From Nitrospirales bacterium (GTDB lineage Bacteria; Nitrospirota; Nitrospiria; Nitrospirales; UBA8639): a stretch of 10,507 nt of DNA. Positions 6,936 through 10,507 of the stretch are shown piece by piece. The notes under the pieces were generated by a model, which was not told the origin of the DNA, did no database searches, and saw nothing but the letters and a program-made list of their open reading frames with translations. The stretch lies in assembly GCA_013817135.1 (NCBI GenBank), contig JACDDF010000034.1, forward strand, positions 1-10,507, in the 5' to 3' direction. Every line of letters starts with the position of its first letter. Positions within the stretch are counted from its first letter, which is position 1. Both the position numbers and the translations under genes were made by a program.

Positions 6936-8537
6936 GGGCTTGCTGAAAAAAGCATGTTCCATGATTTGCTCAAACTCCCGCGAGGAATTGTGGACCCCTT
7001 GTCCCTCTGACCACGCCACCATACATACGATCGTCATGGAAATTTGTCTGCATCTGGAGCCACCTGCACCCAGCAGGCCGTTCCATGTAGCCCTCCAGGC
7101 CTGCCACCAAGAAGCCAGCCAATAAAAAATACCCCGAGTGAGGAGGTGTTCTAAGTTCATCTCCAAAAACGAAATGTGCATCATCGTTTCTGAGGTCAGC
7201 GCCAGCTTGGCCATTAGGCGTCCGAGCCCAAACCGGCGTTTACCTTGTCCAAACTTGCCTTCAATGGCCATCCGGGCGGTGGTATCGTCATGGACTTGTT
7301 GTTGGTCGTGCTTCACCTGCTCGGCGGTGGGCTCATTCACCTTCCGTGGGCGGCCCAACGGTGGCCCTGAGAGGCGAATGCCTCGACTCGCGCAGTAGCG
7401 ACGGTTCTCACGCGTGCGGTAAATTTGATCCACATGTACCGAGGCTGGATCATGGCCAAATCGTCGACAATAGGCGTCGATCTGTGGCATCAAATCCATG
7501 GATTCGTTGTAGGCCTCCCAGCTGATCCGGTCCACCAAGCTGACGCCATCCACCAGACTCACCGAGATTTTCGCGCCAAACTCAACGGGGGTCCCGGCTT
7601 TGCCGCGCACGATGGGACGGACATGCGGCTGACTGATGCTCACAATCCGATTAGCGATGCGCTGGCAAGCCTGCGTGTACATCCAAAGCTGTTGCCGAGA
7701 CCGTTCCTGAATCACCAGCAGTTGACGATAGCGCTTGCGAGGTAAGGCCACGAGCAGGCCCTCTTGAGCCAGGCTCACGATGGTGCGCAGATTGCGCCGA
7801 AGATACCGAAGCTGTTTCCCAATGCCTTGTCGGCGTTTCCGCCTCCCCGGTCTTCTGGCTTTGGCGACCCGCAAGTACGCCTGCCTCGCCTTCTGCCGAT
7901 ACGTGCGGGGCTTCTTCGTCGGGTTCGTTCGAGCGGCGTGTAAGCCATCGATGATCGCTTCGGTTTTCTCGCGGGCGGCATTCAGGAGCTTGAGGTCGGT
8001 GGGATAAGTGATATCCGCCGGCACACAGGTGGCATCAACGAGCAGCTGGCCTAGCGGGGGAGCGGGCTCGTCTTCTCTCTTCGCATCAACGCGGGCAAGG
8101 TTTGGTGAAGCCTCCTTTGTCGGCTGGGCATCGGCGATCAGCTGGGCAATGGCCTCGTTGATTGTTCCTAAGCTGTCGTGGGTGAATCGCTTGCGGAAGG
8201 TGGTGAGCAGGGAATGATGAAAGGGCGCCTCGTTTTGATACGTCATGAGGCCCAAAAAGTATTGCAAAGAGGGGTTCTCCGCAATCTGCTCCACCAGCTC
8301 ACGATCCGTCACTCCCAGACGTTCTTTGACGATGAGTGCGCCTAGCGCGAGGCGTGAAGACTTCGCGGGCGAGCCCAAATCCTCTTGGGAAAACTGTTGC
8401 GCATAGACCGTTTCGACGACCTCCCAAGGAATCTGTTTGGCGAGAATCACCCAGCGGTTATCACGGCGGAGTTTTCCGCCAAAGGGCAGGACAAAATCTT
8501 CAAAGGCCAACTGATTCACCTGGGGTTTCCGATACAT
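6933..8537 (-). CDS. DDE transposase, IS5/IS1182-like
   Basis: The protein has 534 residues, starting at ATG 8537, which has an AGGAG at 8547-8543 five bases upstream. An in-frame TTG at 8627 would extend it by 30 residues but has no such site. Residues about 60-135 form the DUF772-type N-terminal domain (LGALIVKERLGVTDRELVEQ). The catalytic RNase H-like region follows: D168 in LLVDATCVPAD, D370 in VHVDQIYRTRENR and E426 in AIEGKFGQGKRRFG are the likely DDE triad. Between the two aspartates lies a long, very basic insertion (about 205-275, rich in K and R), presumably contacting DNA. The protein ends in FFSKP encoded by the left inverted repeat, and TAA 6935-6933 lies outside the element. No frameshift or internal stop is visible, so it should be functional. 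It catalyses cut-and-paste-type movement of the element. Confidence 0.92.
   Translation of the reverse strand: MYRKPQVNQLAFEDFVLPFGGKLRRDNRWVILAKQIPWEVVETVYAQQFSQEDLGSPAKSSRLALGALIVKERLGVTDRELVEQIAENPSLQYFLGLMTYQNEAPFHHSLLTTFRKRFTHDSLGTINEAIAQLIADAQPTKEASPNLARVDAKREDEPAPPLGQLLVDATCVPADITYPTDLKLLNAAREKTEAIIDGLHAARTNPTKKPRTYRQKARQAYLRVAKARRPGRRKRRQGIGKQLRYLRRNLRTIVSLAQEGLLVALPRKRYRQLLVIQERSRQQLWMYTQACQRIANRIVSISQPHVRPIVRGKAGTPVEFGAKISVSLVDGVSLVDRISWEAYNESMDLMPQIDAYCRRFGHDPASVHVDQIYRTRENRRYCASRGIRLSGPPLGRPRKVNEPTAEQVKHDQQQVHDDTTARMAIEGKFGQGKRRFGLGRLMAKLALTSETMMHISFLEMNLEHLLTRGIFYWLASWWQAWRATWNGLLGAGGSRCRQISMTIVCMVAWSEGQGVHNSSREFEQIMEHAFFSKP
6936..6955 (+). repeat. IS left inverted repeat
   Basis: GGGCTTGCTGAAAAAAGCAT matches the reverse complement of 8634-8653 at 19 of 20 bases. 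It overlaps the 3' end of the transposase gene, encoding its last residues (AFFSKP). Confidence 0.88.
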
Positions 8538-8633
8538 GAGGTCTCCTGGTGCAAGCTTTTGGGGAAGGAACGGCCATACCTGTGCACGTGGCCCCTTGTT
8601 GTACAAGCAGAAGCCCGCTCGAATCAACTCGTT

Positions 8634-8653
8634 ATGCCTTTTTCAGCAAGCCC
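8634..8653 (-). repeat. IS right inverted repeat
   Basis: Read on the minus strand this is GGGCTTGCTGAAAAAGGCAT. It differs from the left end only at base 16. It lies about 97 bases upstream of the transposase ATG, so the transposase promoter is probably in or next to it. Confidence 0.88.
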
Positions 8654-8659
8654 TAATTA
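8654..8659 (+). repeat. Right flank TAATTA, putative target duplication
   Basis: This is the second copy of the TAATTA hexamer, immediately outside the right inverted repeat and followed by ACTCC. It matches 6930-6935. Confidence 0.6.
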
Positions 8660-8775
8660 ACTCCACAATCCAGATACACTCTCTCCGATAAAGCTCCTCT
8701 CCGGGGAGATCCCGTAAACAAAAAAAATTTTTGGATGAGGAATACCGGGCTGTCGAGCCTAATGGAAGGGGCTAA

Positions 8776-8808
8776 CTGAGGAAGACCCGATTCCCGGGTC
8801 GTCCTCAG
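8776..8808 (-). terminator. Strong hairpin after the small gene pair, possible terminator
   Basis: CTGAGGA-a-GACCCG and CGGGTC-g-TCCTCAG form a 14-position stem with one mismatch around the loop ATTCC. It lies 15 bases past the stop of the 82-aa gene, where a terminator would be expected. There is no T run on either side, so termination is not assured; it could instead protect the 3' end of the transcript. Confidence 0.5.
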
Positions 8809-8823
8809 AAAAGCGAGCACAGT

Positions 8824-9072
8824 TTACCATAAAGAAGATTTTGCTCTCGATCGACCCTGCGATTCATTTGACGCTCTTTTGGCCATAACCGGCATTTGCG
8901 AAAGATCATATTCCTGAAACGCCTCATTACGTTTGTTCGCCATTGCGGACGAAATCCCTAGATAAACCTTTCTGGCTGATTCGGACAATTGTGGATCGAA
9001 CGGTGCCCCTCGAAATGCTGCTTCGGCCGCCTTTCGTTCATCATAAGTCAATGGTCGACTCTGTTGTTGCAT
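8824..9072 (-). CDS. Conserved-looking hypothetical protein, 82 aa
   Basis: The ATG at 9072 is preceded by GGAGGAGTT, a strong ribosome binding site, which makes the gene credible. The product is small, soluble and charged, with no signal peptide, membrane helix or cysteine. Residues about 7-50 (PLTYDERKAAEAAFRG, then SESARKVYLGISSAMANKR) read as two helices with an ordered pattern; the last 25 residues are basic and Ser/Arg-rich, likely disordered. Short proteins with a PLTYDE-KAAEAAF-G-PF start are, as far as I recall, found as hypotheticals in related bacteria; I know of no function. It follows the zinc ribbon gene by 35 bases on the same strand, so the two probably share a transcript ending at the hairpin at 8776-8808. 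A nucleic acid or ribosome-related role would be a guess only. Confidence 0.75.
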   Translation of the reverse strand: MQQQSRPLTYDERKAAEAAFRGAPFDPQLSESARKVYLGISSAMANKRNEAFQEYDLSQMPVMAKRASNESQGRSRAKSSLW

Positions 9073-9107
9073 AACTCCTCCGTATTCATGGTTGCCTTAA
9101 TCAATCA

Positions 9108-9254
9108 TTAATGTACTAAAGGTCGCGGTTCTTTTTCCGCCTGAATCCGTTTCCCACAATTCAAGCAAGCAAAATACAAAAGACTCAATCCAACCTCCAA
9201 ATCCACAGCGCGCTCTACCACCATTGCCCCCTGACATTTTTCACAGATTTTCAT
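9108..9254 (-). CDS. Small four-cysteine zinc ribbon protein, 48 aa
   Basis: I chose ATG 9254 because GAGGG precedes it at normal distance and because the conserved-looking sequence starts there (MKICEKCQGA). A longer frame from a TTG at 9335 has no support. C4-x2-C7 and C30-x2-C33 make two zinc knuckles about 22 residues apart, the layout of a zinc ribbon that binds one zinc ion. Between them lies VERAVDLEVGLSLLYFA, likely the hairpin strands of the ribbon. At 48 residues it is a complete minimal domain with no partner domain. Such ribbons often bind RNA, DNA or another protein, but this one has no assigned role. It is the first gene of a probable two-gene unit with the 82-aa gene. Confidence 0.78.
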   Translation of the reverse strand: MKICEKCQGAMVVERAVDLEVGLSLLYFACLNCGKRIQAEKEPRPLVH

Positions 9255-9657
9255 AATGTCCCTCAAATAATAAGTGTCCCTGTCTTCCGTTCGGTTAAGC
9301 AAACCATGTGCCTCTCTTCCGAATTTAATAAACAACCACCATTTCCATAAAATCTAAACGAACAGTGGTGATTGAACTGTTGGAACACCACGATAGCCTG
9401 GATCGACAAAACCCCGGTGTTAAAACCGTTGACAGATGTCTCTAGTCGACCTTGGGCAGTAGGGCGAGATCATGCGCTTTAAGAGCAGGTTGGATAGAGT
9501 TGTATGGTGACAAACCTGTTAAGTATCCTGACAAGATCCACCACATCCAAATTGGATAAAGGACCGAAATGTTTTCTCTGGGAGCGAGCCTGAACTCCAA
9601 AGGAAGGTGAGGAAAATGGCAAACAATGTAGATTCGCAATAGAAGGAAGATGTTGAC
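9255..9657. other. Intergenic stretch between the zinc ribbon gene and tRNA-Thr
   Basis: About 400 bases without a supported gene. The frames that cross it are short and one runs through the tRNA. It must hold the promoter of the zinc ribbon gene near 9260-9340, but no clear -35/-10 pair stands out. A TTGACA on the plus strand near 9430 has no matching -10 and no gene ahead of it. Confidence 0.4.
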
Positions 9658-9732
9658 TGGAGCCGGCGAGTGGGATTGAACCACCGACCTGCTGATTACG
9701 AATCAGCTGCTCTACCACTGAGCTACGCCGGC
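9658..9732 (-). tRNA. tRNA-Thr (anticodon CGU)
   Basis: Seventy-five bases fold into a full cloverleaf. The acceptor stem is GCCGGCG with CGCCGGC, the D arm is GCTC-AGTGGTA-GAGC, and the anticodon stem is GCTGA with TCAGC around the loop TTCGTAA. The variable loop is AGGTC and the T arm is GGTGG-TTCAATC-CCACT, with one G-U pair. The anticodon CGU reads ACG, hence threonine. The discriminator base is U and the CCA end is encoded (9660-9658). All stems pair fully, so it should be functional. Confidence 0.96.
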
Positions 9733-9929
9733 TCACATTGGAAGGAATCAAATAGCGAAAGACAGCCTGTACTGGAGAACGAGTTTGGTAGGTTATCTTT
9801 GTGGTCGTTTATACCTTTCGTCGCTTAGTAACGTCAACTTCAAAAGATCCTGGCTCTTATCGCAAAATGGAGGAGATTTGCTGAGGAAGAAGTAAGTTCC
9901 GAGCTTATGCCCTCCCTTCACCTTCTCCA

Positions 9930-9958
9930 TTGACAAGACCGTAGGTATATTTTAGTTT
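9930..9958 (+). promoter_or_regulatory. Possible sigma70-type promoter for the DUF2914 gene
   Basis: A perfect TTGACA (9930-9935) is followed after 17 bases by TAGTTT (9953-9958), which keeps only the T1, A2 and T6 positions of a -10. It lies about 40 bases before the GTG start, a sensible distance. The -35 is convincing, the -10 is weak. Confidence 0.4.
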
Positions 9959-9999
9959 CTTGGGTTGGCGTTGTCTCACGATCCATTTGAGGACTGAAG

Positions 10000-10473
10000 G
10001 TGGTTGATCGAGTTAAGCAGATATTGAGGGGAATCGGGCTTCTGATCGGCTTAGCCGGAACACCTCTGTTGGCCCAGGCTGACTTTCTTGTTAAGACCGT
10101 TGTTTTATCTAAAGAAGTGAACAAGAGAAACCCACAGGGAATATTCCGTCCTCCCGCCTATTGCGAAAAAGATAAAAATGGGCAAGCGGCCATTCCAGTG
10201 GTCCAAACATCACAAACCTCGCAAGTGATATTTTGGACAAAAATCGAAGCAACCACAACAGGAAAAATTCGTCACAGCTGGCACCACAAAACCAATGAAA
10301 CATGGACAAAAATTTCAGAAGTGAACATCCCCATTCAACCTTCTCCAGGCTATCGCATGTGGAGCATGAAATCACTACATCCGGATTTACACACCGGCGA
10401 ATGGATGATCGTGGTTGCCCCTTCGAAAGAACCGGATCGAATCCTCTGTATCGCACGATTTACGGTGAAATAA
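10000..10473 (+). CDS. Exported DUF2914-domain protein
   Basis: The protein has 157 residues and starts at GTG, with GAGGA about 8 bases upstream. Residues 1-27 form a signal peptide: basic start (VDRVKQILR), hydrophobic core (GIGLLIGLAGTPLL) and likely cleavage after AQA, so the mature protein is periplasmic or outside the inner membrane. Residues about 75-157 match the DUF2914 pattern: a VIFWTKIEA strand, IRHSWHHK with a conserved HxW, the W-S pair in GYRMWSMKSL, TGEWMIVV, and a final ILCIARFTVK strand. This is a small beta-sandwich-like domain of unknown function that is common in some environmental bacteria. Two cysteines (one in PAYCEKD, one in RILCIAR) could form a disulfide in the periplasm. 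It seems to be a single-gene unit, divergent from the tRNA and closed by a small hairpin. Confidence 0.82.
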   Translation: MVDRVKQILRGIGLLIGLAGTPLLAQADFLVKTVVLSKEVNKRNPQGIFRPPAYCEKDKNGQAAIPVVQTSQTSQVIFWTKIEATTTGKIRHSWHHKTNETWTKISEVNIPIQPSPGYRMWSMKSLHPDLHTGEWMIVVAPSKEPDRILCIARFTVK

Positions 10474-10489
10474 CCCTGCGGGGTTTCCT
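10472..10489 (+). terminator. Small hairpin after the DUF2914 gene, possible terminator
   Basis: AACCC-TGCG-GGGTT forms a five-pair stem overlapping the TAA stop, followed by TCCT. The stem is short and the T tract poor, so this is only a candidate intrinsic terminator. Confidence 0.35.
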
Positions 10490-10507
10490 GAGTCATGACA
10501 TTCACAT

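Larger units (their letters stand above)
6936..8653 (-). mobile_element. Complete IS element of the IS5/IS1182-like DDE group, 1718 bp
   Basis: Both ends carry the same inverted repeat, GGGCTTGCTGAAAAA then A or G then GCAT: 20 bases with one mismatch (6936-6955 and 8634-8653). Identical TAATTA hexamers flank them. One intact transposase gene fills the element on the minus strand. With matching ends, preserved flanks and an undamaged gene, the insertion looks recent and the element potentially active. It lies in an intergenic stretch between aas and a small minus-strand gene pair, so no recognisable gene is broken. The family assignment rests on transposase organisation; the exact IS name needs a database. 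Confidence 0.9.

Noticed and set aside
6569..6973. 134-codon minus-strand frame between aas and the IS
   Set aside because: It starts inside the IS end, overlaps the aas 3' end and crosses the palindrome (giving DDDHHH), so it cannot predate the insertion in this form.
8538..8627. N-terminal extension of the transposase from TTG 8627
   Set aside because: ATG 8537 has an AGGAG at ideal spacing, and the extra 30 residues show no domain.
9255..9335. N-terminal extension of the zinc ribbon protein from TTG 9335
   Set aside because: ATG 9254 has a GAGGG ribosome binding site and begins directly before the first zinc knuckle.
9442..9751. Minus-strand frames of 80 and 90 codons
   Set aside because: They overlap the tRNA-Thr gene; sequences such as RRSSVVEQLIRNQQVGGSIP are the familiar translation of a tRNA.
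10109..10456. 115-codon minus-strand frame
   Set aside because: It is antisense to the DUF2914 gene, which has a signal peptide and domain pattern.
1..10507. CRISPR array, toxin-antitoxin pair, phage genes or other defence system
   Set aside because: I looked for regular repeats, paired small genes with toxin folds and phage structural motifs and saw none. The small gene pair at 8824-9254 has no toxin-like feature.

Overview
The window looks like a chromosomal stretch of a Gram-negative-type bacterium of moderate GC content (about half, judged by eye). The mix of genes recalls the Nitrospirota: a receiver of the WDGVET/TAFSD/KPFDN type, an exported DUF2914 protein, a fused LplT-PlsC-Aas enzyme and a tiny four-cysteine zinc ribbon protein. 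That assignment is an inference from overall resemblance; no marker gene is present.

Left part (1-2400, all minus strand): a two-component signalling cluster. In transcription order it holds a decayed histidine kinase (2393-1492, at least three frameshifts), an intact stand-alone receiver protein (1492-929) whose ATG overlaps the kinase stop as TAATG, and a second, paralogous kinase (662 to beyond position 1). The second kinase has a degenerate receiver-like N-terminus and an unusual HN-x-GN-x-LN phosphoacceptor helix. The two kinases are clearly related around that helix and share the string LTQDPKGK. The likely story is duplication of a kinase, loss of one copy, and retention of the receiver for the surviving kinase.

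Centre: about 670 bases with no convincing gene (2394-3064), except one weak small ORF. Then comes the largest gene, a 1175-codon fusion (3065-6592, plus strand) that joins a lysophospholipid flippase, a PlsC-type acyltransferase and an acyl-ACP synthetase. It is a one-protein lysophospholipid salvage route at the inner membrane. Behind it lies a gene-poor spacer with a 22-base perfect palindrome.

Right part: a complete 1718-bp insertion sequence (6936-8653). It has 20-bp inverted repeats (one mismatch), identical TAATTA flanks and an intact 534-aa DDE transposase on the minus strand, whose stop codon lies in the flanking target sequence. Beyond it are two small minus-strand genes, a 48-aa zinc ribbon protein and an 82-aa conserved-looking protein, probably co-transcribed and followed by a strong hairpin. 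Then come a tRNA-Thr(CGU) with encoded CCA (minus) and an exported DUF2914 protein (plus), which has a consensus -35 upstream and a small hairpin after its stop.

I see no CRISPR array, prophage, or clearly new multi-gene system. The most informative points are the kinase/pseudokinase pair, the exact IS boundaries and the uncharacterised small gene pair.
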